DNA of 64,000 bases from Streptococcus sp. 68 (GCF_013277415.1 NZ_VMMX01000010.1:1-64000); one strand, 5' to 3'; counted from the first letter of the stretch, positions 52,306 to 60,770 are shown. Numbers and translations: made by a program. Notes: generated by a model from the letters alone, not told the origin.

Positions 52306-53484
52306 ATGAAAGATGTAGTTATTGTATCGGCGGTACGTACTCCTTTAGGTTCCTTTGGAGGAAGCTTGAAGAATATTTCAGCTGTCGAATTGGGCTCTTT
52401 GGTAATTAAGAGTGTTTTGGAAAAAGCGAATATTAAACCAGAGCAGGTAGATGAAGTGATAATGGGGAATGTCCTAGGCGCAGGTTTAGGTCAAAATGTG
52501 GCTCGCCAAATGAGTATTCATGCAGGGCTCCCTGAATTTACACCAGCTTTTACTATCAATAAGGTTTGTGGTTCAGGTTTGAAGGCAGTACAATTGGCTG
52601 CTCAAGCTATTCAGTGTGGGGATGCTGATATCATCGTAGCTGGTGGGGCAGAAAATATGAGTCAAGCTCCATACGTATTGCCAAACTTCCGCTGGGGAGG
52701 ACGCATGGGAGACTCTAACGTTGTTGATACCATGATTAAAGATGGGTTGTCTGATGCCTTCAACGAATATCATATGGGGATTACAGCTGAGAATGTGGCT
52801 GAAGAATATGGTATTAGCAGAGATGATCAAGATGCTCTTGCTTTAGAATCACAAAAAAGAGCAGTGGCAGCTATAGAATCTGGACGCTTTAAAGAAGAAA
52901 TTGTTCCAGTGGTCATTCCGCAACGTAAAGGAGATCCGGTTGTCTTTGATACAGACGAATTTCCTAGAAAAGATGCCAGCTTGGAAAGCTTGTCTAAGTT
53001 ACGTCCTGTTTTCAAAAAAGACGGTTCTGTTACGGCGGGGAATGCTTCTGGTATCAATGATGGAGCAGCAGCTGTCTTGGTCATGAGTGCTGACAAAGCT
53101 GAAGAATTAGGACTTCCAGTGATTGCTCGCATTCGTTCTTATGCAAGCGCAGGTTTGGATCCTAAGATTATGGGATGTGGACCGATTTATGCGACACGCA
53201 AGGCTCTTGAAAAAGGCAATTTGACAGTTGATGATCTTGACTTGATTGAGTCAAATGAAGCTTTTGCCGCCCAGGCTTGTGCGGTTGGTAAAACGCTTGG
53301 TTTCAATACAGATATTGTCAATGTTAACGGTGGTGCTATTGCTCTTGGTCATCCAATCGGGGCTTCAGGTTGTCGTATCCTAGTGACTCTTGTACATGAG
53401 ATGATGAAGCGCGATGCCAAAACTGGATTAGCGACTCTATGTATTGGAGGCGGTATGGGCACAGCTCTTATCGTTGAACGCTAA
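52306..53484 (+). CDS. atoB: Acetyl-CoA acetyltransferase (thiolase)
   Basis: Thiolase cleaves acetoacetyl-CoA to two acetyl-CoA or runs in reverse. The 392-residue protein has the acyl-accepting Cys C88 ([12 protein letters not shown]), His in GHPIGASG and the second Cys in [10 protein letters not shown]. Start at 52306 is preferred because ATGGAGG serves as the ribosome site; an in-frame ATG at 52294 overlaps that site. This copy is not the mevalonate-pathway gene by context. It ends the first operon at a strong terminator. Confidence 0.93.
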   Translation: MKDVVIVSAVRTPLGSFGGSLKNISAVELGSLVIKSVLEKANIKPEQVDEVIMGNVLGAGLGQNVARQMSIHAGLPEFTPAFTINKVCGSGLKAVQLAAQAIQCGDADIIVAGGAENMSQAPYVLPNFRWGGRMGDSNVVDTMIKDGLSDAFNEYHMGITAENVAEEYGISRDDQDALALESQKRAVAAIESGRFKEEIVPVVIPQRKGDPVVFDTDEFPRKDASLESLSKLRPVFKKDGSVTAGNASGINDGAAAVLVMSADKAEELGLPVIARIRSYASAGLDPKIMGCGPIYATRKALEKGNLTVDDLDLIESNEAFAAQACAVGKTLGFNTDIVNVNGGAIALGHPIGASGCRILVTLVHEMMKRDAKTGLATLCIGGGMGTALIVER

Positions 53485-54094
53485 TGAACTATTTATGTCG
53501 TGTGTCTTTCTTTTAATATACCATTATTAAATAGAGTTTTATTTGGAAACTGATAATTCTTATACCTTATCACGCATGCTCTTCATGATGCTGCGTGATA
53601 AGGTATTTTTGATAGTGTAAGTTAGTAGCAGTCATGGAACATAGATTAAATTAAGATCTAAGTCTGCTGGATAAGAATTGTAGTAGAGCTGTTAGGAAAA
53701 GGCGTTTAAGAAGTAACATCTATATTAAAGTGAAACAAGAATTTAACAATTTAATTTTTGAATTCAAATCAATTTATAATAGTTTAGAAACGATATTGCA
53801 CTAGTCCAGATTCACTTCGCTATATATTTTCCTAGACTTAAGGTAGTTGATATTGTTGAAATGAACTATTTTTTAATGCTCATATATGTATTTATGTGAT
53901 TGCTATCGTTCATTTGATGGGGATTATTTGAAGCAAAATCAAACTATAAGCTGTACTTATAGAATTATAAACTAAGATTAAGTAGACGAATTGATTTAAA
54001 TGAGTTATCATAAAAATGTAAGCTCTTACATTTGGTATCGGTATTTGTTGACACTGTACTCTGTACTCAAAAAAAATTAAGTAGGAGCAGAATA
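53485..54094 (+). promoter_or_regulatory. Control region of the second acyl-CoA operon
   Basis: This 610-bp gap holds the thiolase terminator, then about 330 bp of AT-rich DNA in which I see nothing. Next come a perfect LysR-type dyad CTATAAG-N5-CTTATAG at 53944-53962, the 11-mer ATTAAGTAGAC at 53977-53987 and a promoter (TAGACG at 53983-53988, TATCAT at 54006-54011, 17-bp spacer). A perfect 20-bp palindrome at 54014-54033 (arms AAATGTAAG/CTTACATTT, 2-bp centre) lies over the expected start. The spacing of dyad and 11-mer is the same as in the first control region. Confidence 0.7.
53562..53611 (+). terminator. Terminator after the thiolase gene
   Basis: A perfect 15-bp stem (ATACCTTATCACGCA/TGCGTGATAAGGTAT) has a 15-nt loop and a trailing T run. 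Confidence 0.93.
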
Positions 54095-54874
54095 ATGAGT
54101 AAAACAGTTTTATTAGAGCAGAAGAATGGGATTGGTTACCTTACAATAAATCGTCCAGCAGCTTTGAATGCTTTAAGTTCAGAAGTTTTGACTGACTTAA
54201 ATCATGTTTTAGACGAAATTGAAGCAAGTGATGATATTCGTGTTGTGATTGTGACTGGACAAGGTGAAAAAGCATTTGTTGCAGGAGCGGATATCAAAGA
54301 GATGGATCAAATGTCTCCTATCCAAGCACATGATTATATGACCTATGCTAATGATACGTTTACCCGTCTATCTGAACTAACGCAACCAACTATTGCAGTT
54401 CTAAACGGTTATGCTTTAGGAGGTGGTTTGGAATTAGCTCTATCAACAGATATTCGTATTGGTTACGAAAAGACCACTGTAGGATTTCCAGAGGTAGGCC
54501 TAGGTATTATTCCAGGATTTGCTGGAACACAAAGAATGTCTCGCTTAATTGGTACCAGCAAGACAAAAGAACTAATTTTTACTGCTAGAATGGTTAAAGG
54601 TCAAGAAGCCTATGAATTAGGCATCTTGAATAAATTGGTGGCAGCCGAGGAATTGTTGACAGCAGCTGAGGAATTGGCAGTCTCTATTATGAAAAACGCT
54701 CCTTTGGCAGTTGAAAAAGCCAAGCATATTATTCAAGTTGGATCAGAACTCCCACTGAAAAATGCGATTCGATTAGAAACAGAAGCTGAAGCTCTCCTCT
54801 TCTCAACAGAAGATAAGGTAGAAGGAATGCGCGCTTTTGTTGAGAAACGCAAAGCTGAGTTTCAGCGTAAATAG
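54095..54874 (+). CDS. Enoyl-CoA hydratase (crotonase family)
   Basis: This enzyme hydrates trans-2-enoyl-CoA to 3-hydroxyacyl-CoA. The 259-residue protein has the oxyanion-hole AGADIKEM and ALGGG stretches and both catalytic Glu residues, E113 (GGGLELALSTDIRI) and E133 (FPEVGLGIIPGFAGTQR), 20 apart as in true hydratases. I chose the ATG at 54095 behind TAGGAG; the longer frame begins within the operator. It heads a unit with the CoA-transferase genes, 16 bp apart. Confidence 0.92.
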   Translation: MSKTVLLEQKNGIGYLTINRPAALNALSSEVLTDLNHVLDEIEASDDIRVVIVTGQGEKAFVAGADIKEMDQMSPIQAHDYMTYANDTFTRLSELTQPTIAVLNGYALGGGLELALSTDIRIGYEKTTVGFPEVGLGIIPGFAGTQRMSRLIGTSKTKELIFTARMVKGQEAYELGILNKLVAAEELLTAAEELAVSIMKNAPLAVEKAKHIIQVGSELPLKNAIRLETEAEALLFSTEDKVEGMRAFVEKRKAEFQRK

Positions 54875-54890
54875 AAAGAGGAGATAGAAG

Positions 54891-55613
54891 ATGCAAGTTG
54901 TAACATTATCGGATGCAATTTCCTTGATTCACTCAGGAGATAAAGTAGGAATTTCAGGTTTTCTTGGAGTAGGGGAACCACTTGAATTGATTGAAGAATT
55001 GGTTTCTCAAAACCAGCAAGATTTGACATTGGTATCAGTCGTAACATCTCAACCTGGTAAGGAAGTCGGTGTGGGGCGTCTTTGTGAAAATCACCAAGTT
55101 AAAAAATACATTGCAGCTCACGTAGGAACGTCTGCAGCAGCTCAACACGAGTATTTCAGTGGAAATATGGAAGTTGAATTTACTCCAATGGGAACTGTTG
55201 TTGAACGATTACATGCAGCTGGAGCTGGTCTAGGAGCAGTATTGACACCAACAGGTGTAGGTACTATTTTGGAAAAAGATCAGGAGAAGGTTACTCGCAA
55301 TGGAAAAGAATATTTAATTTATGATCCATTGAAGATTGATGTAGCTTTGATTAAGGCTACGAAGGCAGACAAGTATGGGAACTTATACTTGGACGGTACG
55401 ACAAAAAATATTTCACTTCAGCTAGCTTTGGCAGCTAATACAGTCATTGTAGAAACTAATGAGTTGTTAGAAGTGGGAGAAATTGATCCTAATGATATTT
55501 ACATCCCAGGTATCCTTGTCGATTATGTTGTTCAGGGATTGTCTCCAGAAGAGCATCATAAAATGATGGGTGATTTGTGGACAGAGACTAAGAAACTTGC
55601 GGGGGTAAACTAA
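54891..55613 (+). CDS. atoD: CoA-transferase subunit A
   Basis: The 240-residue protein is the alpha subunit of a two-subunit 3-oxoacid/acetate CoA-transferase, which moves CoA from acetyl-CoA (or similar) to a short-chain acid such as acetoacetate or butyrate. The conserved start KVGISGFLGVGEP, the GTSAAAQHEYFSGN stretch and KATKADKYGNLYLDGTTKN fit AtoD. It is followed by the beta subunit after 1 bp. It gives the cluster its only obvious means of CoA activation. Confidence 0.9.
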   Translation: MQVVTLSDAISLIHSGDKVGISGFLGVGEPLELIEELVSQNQQDLTLVSVVTSQPGKEVGVGRLCENHQVKKYIAAHVGTSAAAQHEYFSGNMEVEFTPMGTVVERLHAAGAGLGAVLTPTGVGTILEKDQEKVTRNGKEYLIYDPLKIDVALIKATKADKYGNLYLDGTTKNISLQLALAANTVIVETNELLEVGEIDPNDIYIPGILVDYVVQGLSPEEHHKMMGDLWTETKKLAGVN

Positions 55614-55614
55614 A

Positions 55615-56268
55615 ATGAAGGCAAAAGAAATTATTGCAAGACGTGTGGCGCTTGAGTTTAAAGATGGGGATGTTGTGAATCTGGGATTTGGTATTCCAAA
55701 TGCATCTGCCGATTATATCCCTGAGGGAGTTAATGTCATTCTTCAAGCAGAAAATGGAGCTCTTCGTTTTGGGGAAACCCCTACCAAAGATGGATACAAT
55801 GCAAACTTGGCAAATTCGGGAGGTGCCCCAATCACCTTGTTGCCAGGAGCCGCCTTGTTTGATTTGCAAACATCTTTTGCGATTATTCGTGGAGGTCATG
55901 TGGATGCTACAGTATTAGGTGCACTTGAAGTGAGCCAAGACGGTAGTATCGCAAACTGGATTATTCCAGGTAAGTTTGCCCCAGGTATGGGTGGTGCTAT
56001 GGACTTACTTGTTGGAGCAAAACGTGTTATTGGTGCGATTCAACATACGACAGGGGATGGTCAATCAAAATTGTTGAAAGAGTGTACCCTTCCTTTGTCA
56101 GCTAAAGGAGTATTGGATTTGATTATTACTGATTTAGCTGTTTTTGGAATCCAAGATGGTAAATTCTTATTGAAGGAATTAGCTCCTGGTGTGACTTTAG
56201 AGGAAGTCCTTGAAAAGACAGACGGAGATGTTATTGTTTCAGATGATTTAAAAATCATGCCTATTTGA
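55615..56268 (+). CDS. atoA: CoA-transferase subunit B
   Basis: The 217-residue beta subunit has the catalytic Glu, E46, in the QAENGALRFGETP motif (ENG-type), with GFGIPNASADYIPEG and GGAMDLLVGAKRVIGAIQHT of the family. It pairs with AtoD and ends the second catabolic unit. Start is the ATG at 55615, with a G-rich ribosome site. Confidence 0.92.
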   Translation: MKAKEIIARRVALEFKDGDVVNLGFGIPNASADYIPEGVNVILQAENGALRFGETPTKDGYNANLANSGGAPITLLPGAALFDLQTSFAIIRGGHVDATVLGALEVSQDGSIANWIIPGKFAPGMGGAMDLLVGAKRVIGAIQHTTGDGQSKLLKECTLPLSAKGVLDLIITDLAVFGIQDGKFLLKELAPGVTLEEVLEKTDGDVIVSDDLKIMPI

Positions 56269-56565
56269 TAATGAGCAATCGGTAGGAAGATATTTTTTTC
56301 ATAGTGTGGTATGATATATATTGATAACTTTTGTAAGCGATTTATAAATGAGAGTGCAATAGTTATCTAACAGACTATACCTAATGAAAAGAGGTTGAAA
56401 GATTTCTAAATTATATGATTTGCTATAAGATTTAATTATTGGGTAGCTTGTATAAATAACGGAGATAGAACTGAGCTTGTGTTAGTTTAGAGTTTCCTGT
56501 TTGCGTATAAGTTTGGTGAAAAAGATAGTATCTATAGTAGCGAAGGAAAGAGAGGTGATTGGCCA
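56269..56565 (+). promoter_or_regulatory. Control region of the LysR-headed operon
   Basis: This 297-bp gap has an extended -10 (TATGAT at 56310-56315), a cre-like site TTGTAAGCGATTTATA at 56331-56346 and a weaker LysR dyad CTATAAG-N5-ATTATTG at 56423-56441 with the T-N11-A core. No terminator hairpin is obvious after atoA, so read-through into the regulator is possible. The first dyad arm is identical to the arms upstream of the catabolic units. Confidence 0.55.
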
Positions 56566-57474
56566 GTGGATATTATTCAAATGAATTATTTTATCAATAT
56601 TATAGAATGTGGATGTAATCTTTCCATTGCTGCGAAAAAAATCCACATCAGTCAGTCTGCCTTAAGTCAGTTTGTAACAAATTTTGAAGCGACTGAAGGG
56701 GTTCAGTTATTTCATAGAAAAAATGGGAGATTAGAAAGTCTCACTGGAGCTGGAAGAAAGATTTATCGGTTTGCTACTGAGATTGTGAATCGTCATGAAG
56801 AAATGCTTTCCATGATTCATAGTGAAGCGCAAAAACAAAAAGGGACAATAAACCTTGGAATTCCATCCTTGATTTTACGTGTGTATTTTGCTAGTTTGCT
56901 TCCACAATTTTTAAAAAATAACCCTCATATCCATATACAAGTGACAGAAGGAGGGGGAAAAGAAATTCGTCAAAAAATGACGGAAGGAGATTTGAGCCTA
57001 GCATTTTTGATTGAGCCTACCTTGTTGGATACAAAGAAGTTTGATCAGCATGTTATCCAACTGGATGAGTATGTTGCTTATATGGATAAAAATCATCCAC
57101 TTTCAGATAAAGGATTGCTGGAATGGTCAGATATATCTGACTATGAGATAGCAACCTTTAATAAGTCCTTTACTACTTATGATTTGGTTACTGAAAAATT
57201 CGCTTCACAGGGAATTTCTCCTAAATTTGCTTATCTTTCCTCTACATGGGACTTTTTGGTTGAGTCAACTTACCAAACGGACTTAATCGCGATTTTACCT
57301 AAACCGATTAGCCATCTAGTAGATAGTAGTCGCTTTAAAGCAGTGACTTTTAAAGATCCGATTCCATTTAATATTTGGTTTTGTAGACCATATAAATCTT
57401 CCTATAGTGAGGTTGAATCATATGTTTACGAAGAGCTATTGAGGGATTATTACCAACCTGTTGCTGATAATTAA
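56566..57474 (+). CDS. LysR-type transcriptional regulator of the acyl-CoA cluster
   Basis: The 302-residue protein has the LysR N-terminal helix-turn-helix (MNYFINIIECGCNLSIAAKKIHISQSALSQFVTNFEATEGVQLFHRKNGR) and a two-lobe effector domain (KGTINLGIPSLILRVYFASLLPQFLKNNPHIHIQVTEGGG). Start is the GTG at 56566, with AGAGGTGAT ahead; an ATG at 56581 is less likely. Three T-N11-A dyads in this cluster are its probable binding sites. The effector may be an acyl-CoA, by context. It is the first gene of a unit with the next three. Confidence 0.88.
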   Translation: MDIIQMNYFINIIECGCNLSIAAKKIHISQSALSQFVTNFEATEGVQLFHRKNGRLESLTGAGRKIYRFATEIVNRHEEMLSMIHSEAQKQKGTINLGIPSLILRVYFASLLPQFLKNNPHIHIQVTEGGGKEIRQKMTEGDLSLAFLIEPTLLDTKKFDQHVIQLDEYVAYMDKNHPLSDKGLLEWSDISDYEIATFNKSFTTYDLVTEKFASQGISPKFAYLSSTWDFLVESTYQTDLIAILPKPISHLVDSSRFKAVTFKDPIPFNIWFCRPYKSSYSEVESYVYEELLRDYYQPVADN

Positions 57475-57489
57475 ATTGAGGTGAAGATG

Positions 57490-58602
57490 ATGATTGATAA
57501 TAATGCCTTGGAGCATGAACTGGATGCAGAGTTACGGAATTTACTTTTACCCTATTTGAGGAACAGGGAGGATGAAAATCAATTTCCGAGAGAGTTACTC
57601 TCTAAATTTATTGATAAATATAATATTTTTTCCTCTTGTGTAGATAGTCAGCTTGATGGGGCGACTGTACCTTTTCTAACTCTTATTCGTCTGATTGCAA
57701 AGTATTTTCCAGCATTTTCTACAATTTTATTGACTCAAGCTTACTATGGAATCTACCCTTTTATGCGCTTTGGAACCATAGACCAGCAGTCTCATTATCT
57801 TGAATCATTAGTCAAAGGTGAGAGATTAGTAGGCTTGGGATTCTCTGAAGGAAAATCCATGGAAAGTTTGTCAGTAATTGAAACTACTGCTGCGAAAACA
57901 GCTACTGGTTGGCGTTTATCAGGTGAAAAATCAATTGTGTCTAATTGTCGATTTGCTGATATTTTATTGATCCTTGCGAAGATAGAAGCAGATGGGGGAA
58001 AAGATTCTTTTGGTTTTTTCATAGTCGATACAAGAGACCCAGGTGTTGTTATTGGTGATGACATTAGCAAACCAGGTCTAAAGGGGTGCCCCATCAGTTC
58101 TGTTGCCTTTGACAATGTGCTTCTGACGCAAGACAGATTATTGGGTTTGAGCTTATCAGGTGATGAACAATTGAATGATATTCTTCAAAAATTACAGCTT
58201 GGTCTTAGTGCAGTCTCCCTCGGAGTTGCTGAAGGTGCATTTGAAAAAGGATTGTCTTTTGTGAAAGTTAAACGTGGGTTTGGCAAGCGTTTACTAGATG
58301 CAACTGTTTATCAGTATCAGTTTGCAGATTTGTATACAAAATTGTGTTCAGCAAAAGCGTATTTTAATTCGTATCAAGGTAACATGGGAGATGCACTTTT
58401 GTTTGTATGTCAGATTAAACTTTATACAACAAAAGTTGCCTTGGAGATTTCTGAGGATATTATTCGGTTGATGAGCCCCTTGCATACTGTGGAAGATATT
58501 CCCATTGATCGATATTTAAAAGATGCTAAAACGCTTGAAATGTATGGTAAATCAGGAGATTCGATTCGCAAGCGAATTGCCTGTCAGTGGCTAAAGGAGT
58601 AA
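57490..58602 (+). CDS. Divergent acyl-CoA dehydrogenase homologue
   Basis: The protein of about 370 residues has an acyl-CoA dehydrogenase-like layout: helical N-terminus, a middle beta domain (GLGFSEGKSMESLSV in place of LTEPxAGSD, then GWRLSGEKSIVSNCRFADILLIL) and a helical C-terminus. The usual catalytic YEG is replaced by MYGKSGDS, so the normal base is missing. It may be an accessory subunit or use other chemistry. GAGGTG precedes two ATGs (57487 and 57490); the second is better spaced. It starts 15 bp after the LysR gene and ends 3 bp before the hydrolase. Confidence 0.75.
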   Translation: MIDNNALEHELDAELRNLLLPYLRNREDENQFPRELLSKFIDKYNIFSSCVDSQLDGATVPFLTLIRLIAKYFPAFSTILLTQAYYGIYPFMRFGTIDQQSHYLESLVKGERLVGLGFSEGKSMESLSVIETTAAKTATGWRLSGEKSIVSNCRFADILLILAKIEADGGKDSFGFFIVDTRDPGVVIGDDISKPGLKGCPISSVAFDNVLLTQDRLLGLSLSGDEQLNDILQKLQLGLSAVSLGVAEGAFEKGLSFVKVKRGFGKRLLDATVYQYQFADLYTKLCSAKAYFNSYQGNMGDALLFVCQIKLYTTKVALEISEDIIRLMSPLHTVEDIPIDRYLKDAKTLEMYGKSGDSIRKRIACQWLKE

Positions 58603-58605
58603 AGA

Positions 58606-59523
58606 ATGACAAATCTCACACTACAGGAATACCAGTTCCATGATATGAAGTTGACTTGGCTACGTGGTGCAGATAAATTAACTGATGCAGGAACACTTTT
58701 TGGCCCTGTTCCTAAAGTTGTATGGTCGCGCTATTATCCAACCAATGAGGATAATATGATGGCTGAGCTAACAGATCCAATTTTGATTCAATATAAGGAG
58801 AAAAATTACCTTATTGATACTAGTTTTGATACAGCTAAATTATCAGAAAAACAAAGACGAAATTTAGGTATTTTATCAGAGAGCAGGGTTGAGGAGAGTT
58901 TGGAACTCTTAGGATTGACTACTAGTCAGATTGATGTTGTTCTCATGACTCATATGCATCATGATCATTCAGGTGGTTTGACCTATAGGGATGTCTCTGG
59001 AGACTTGGTATCCAAGTATCCCAAAGCAAAAATCATTGTAAACGATGTCGAATGGTATGAAATGCGAAATCCTAATAATCGGACAAAAGGCACTTATCTT
59101 AGAGAAAACTGGGAACCAATTGAAAAGCAAGTAACAACTTTTTCAGAATACATTAATGTGATTCCAGAAATTCAAATGATTCGTACGAGTGGTCATAGTA
59201 ATGGTCATAGTATTATTCTATTGAAACAAGGAAAGGATACGATGATTCATATGGGAGATTTGATGTTGACACATGTTCATCGGAATTCTCTGTGGATCCC
59301 TGCAGTGGATGATTACCCTATGAAATCAATCTTGGCAAAAGAGAAGTGGCTCCGTCAAGCTTTTGAAAATGACTATAAATTTTTCTTTTATCATGATCAA
59401 TTTTTAGCAGTCGCCCAGTTTGATAAAGAAGGTAAAGAATTTGTAGATTATGTGCCACGCTCTCGACCTCCAATAATTCCTTTTACAGATAGGCAAGATC
59501 GCAAACCAATTTTTTTAGGATAG
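58606..59523 (+). CDS. Metallo-beta-lactamase-fold hydrolase (YtnP-like)
   Basis: The 305-residue protein has the zinc motif H116-x-H118-x-D120-H121 (THMHHDHSGGL) and later metal ligands in TSGHSNGHS and MGDLM. Its start (TWLRGADKLTDAGTLFGPVPKVVWSRYYPTNEDN) resembles the Bacillus lactonase YtnP, which degrades acyl-homoserine lactones. Here the substrate could also be an acyl thioester or another lactone. It sits 3 bp after the divergent dehydrogenase gene, with AAGGAG overlapping that stop. Confidence 0.85.
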   Translation: MTNLTLQEYQFHDMKLTWLRGADKLTDAGTLFGPVPKVVWSRYYPTNEDNMMAELTDPILIQYKEKNYLIDTSFDTAKLSEKQRRNLGILSESRVEESLELLGLTTSQIDVVLMTHMHHDHSGGLTYRDVSGDLVSKYPKAKIIVNDVEWYEMRNPNNRTKGTYLRENWEPIEKQVTTFSEYINVIPEIQMIRTSGHSNGHSIILLKQGKDTMIHMGDLMLTHVHRNSLWIPAVDDYPMKSILAKEKWLRQAFENDYKFFFYHDQFLAVAQFDKEGKEFVDYVPRSRPPIIPFTDRQDRKPIFLG

Positions 59524-59628
59524 TCGTATATAAGGAGACAAATGATTTCATTTTCTTGTTGACTTGGATCAGGTGGGATGACTACCCATACGCCAACAAG
59601 AAGCAACAGAAAATAAAGGAGTATTCAC
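59524..59628 (+). other. Gap with a six-codon frame and a hairpin before the FabK-like gene
   Basis: After an AAGGAG site comes a tiny frame at 59542-59562 (MISFSC). It overlaps a stem-loop at 59555-59600 (CTTGTTG/CAACAAG outer stem, GGG/CCC inner stem). No T run follows, so it is not a terminator. Confidence 0.45.
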
Positions 59629-60567
59629 ATGTCTATTACAAAACTTTTACAAATTAAATATCCAATTTTTCAAGGAGCTATGGCTCAAATTTCTCATTAT
59701 CAATTAGCTGCAGCTGTATCAGAAGCTGGGGGATTGGGAATTATTGCCTCCGGTGGGATGACTGGAGAACAGTTACGTGAAGAAATTCGTGAGTTAAGAA
59801 AGTTGACAGATAAGCCTTTTGGTGTCAATATTATGTTGATGATGAAGAATATCAAAGATATTGTTACAGTTATTATCGAAGAAAAAGTGCCTGTTGTTAC
59901 AACTGGGGCGGGAACACCAAAACATGTCATGCCTTATTTGAAGGAAGCTGGAATTAAGGTTATTCCAGTTATTGCTAGTGTGAAACATGCTCAAAAAATG
60001 CAAGAACTCGGAGTTGATGCTGTTATTGCAGAAGGTTCAGAAGCAGGTGGTCACATCGGAGAAAGTAACACTATGGCCCTTATCCCGCAAATTGTAGATG
60101 CTGTTACGATTCCTGTTATCGCAGCAGGAGGAATTGCGGATGGTAGAGGACTAGCTGCAGCCATTGCTTTAGGAGCAGCAGGTGTGCAGATGGGAACTGT
60201 TTTTCTAGCTTCAGATGAGTGTCCGATTGCTACAGAGTACAAAGAAGCAGTTTTGGAGGCAAATGACACGGCAACTGCTGTTACTGGACGGATTGCTGGG
60301 GCACCAGTTCGTTGCATCCGAAATGCCATGACTGATCATTATATTGAATTAGAGCAAAAAGGAACTAACCGTGAGGAATTAGAGGAAATTACTATCGGAT
60401 CTCTTTCTAAAGCGGTTTATGAAGGAGATACAGAAAATGGTTCAATGATGAGTGGTCAGATTGCGGGGTTAGTCAAAGAAATCAAACCTTGTAAGTTTAT
60501 TATAGAGTCTATTGTAAGCCAAGCACAAGAAAGATTGAAAGGTCTTCAGATAGAAGTTGGAGAATAG
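59629..60567 (+). CDS. FabK-like flavoprotein (enoyl reductase II / nitronate monooxygenase family)
   Basis: The 312-residue protein is an FMN TIM-barrel enzyme. It starts LLQIKYPIFQGAMAQISHYQLAAAVSEAGGLGIIASGG and has the conserved His H142 in EGSEAGGHIG, near His144 of pneumococcal FabK. AAGGIADGRGLAAAIALGAAGVQMGT is the phosphate-binding region. FabK reduces enoyl-ACP in streptococci; the true fabK lies in the fab operon elsewhere, so this is a paralogue. Context suggests an enoyl-CoA or related substrate. A nitronate monooxygenase cannot be excluded. Confidence 0.83.
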   Translation: MSITKLLQIKYPIFQGAMAQISHYQLAAAVSEAGGLGIIASGGMTGEQLREEIRELRKLTDKPFGVNIMLMMKNIKDIVTVIIEEKVPVVTTGAGTPKHVMPYLKEAGIKVIPVIASVKHAQKMQELGVDAVIAEGSEAGGHIGESNTMALIPQIVDAVTIPVIAAGGIADGRGLAAAIALGAAGVQMGTVFLASDECPIATEYKEAVLEANDTATAVTGRIAGAPVRCIRNAMTDHYIELEQKGTNREELEEITIGSLSKAVYEGDTENGSMMSGQIAGLVKEIKPCKFIIESIVSQAQERLKGLQIEVGE

Positions 60568-60601
60568 TCTCTTTTAGTTAAAGAAACTATCGTTAATGAA
60601 G

Positions 60602-60636
60602 AAAATAGAGGATGACTACTTCTTCCTCTATTTTTT
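60602..60636 (+). terminator. Terminator after the FabK-like gene
   Basis: An 11-bp stem (AAAATAGAGGA/TCCTCTATTTT) with a following T run closes the accessory cluster. Confidence 0.92.
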
Positions 60637-60770
60637 ATGTTCAAATCAAGAAGAAATAGAGATTGAATGTATAAACTCACAGCTAAACTGTTAATGCTAA
60701 TAGCCATAAACTTCTTTAAAAGTCGCTTTTTGAGGGGGATTATGGTATAATGGGTGCCAAGAGGTTTGGA

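Noticed and set aside
54032-54094. N-terminal extension of the crotonase
   Set aside because: Would start at the edge of the palindrome in the promoter; the ATG at 54095 has a ribosome site and the family start.
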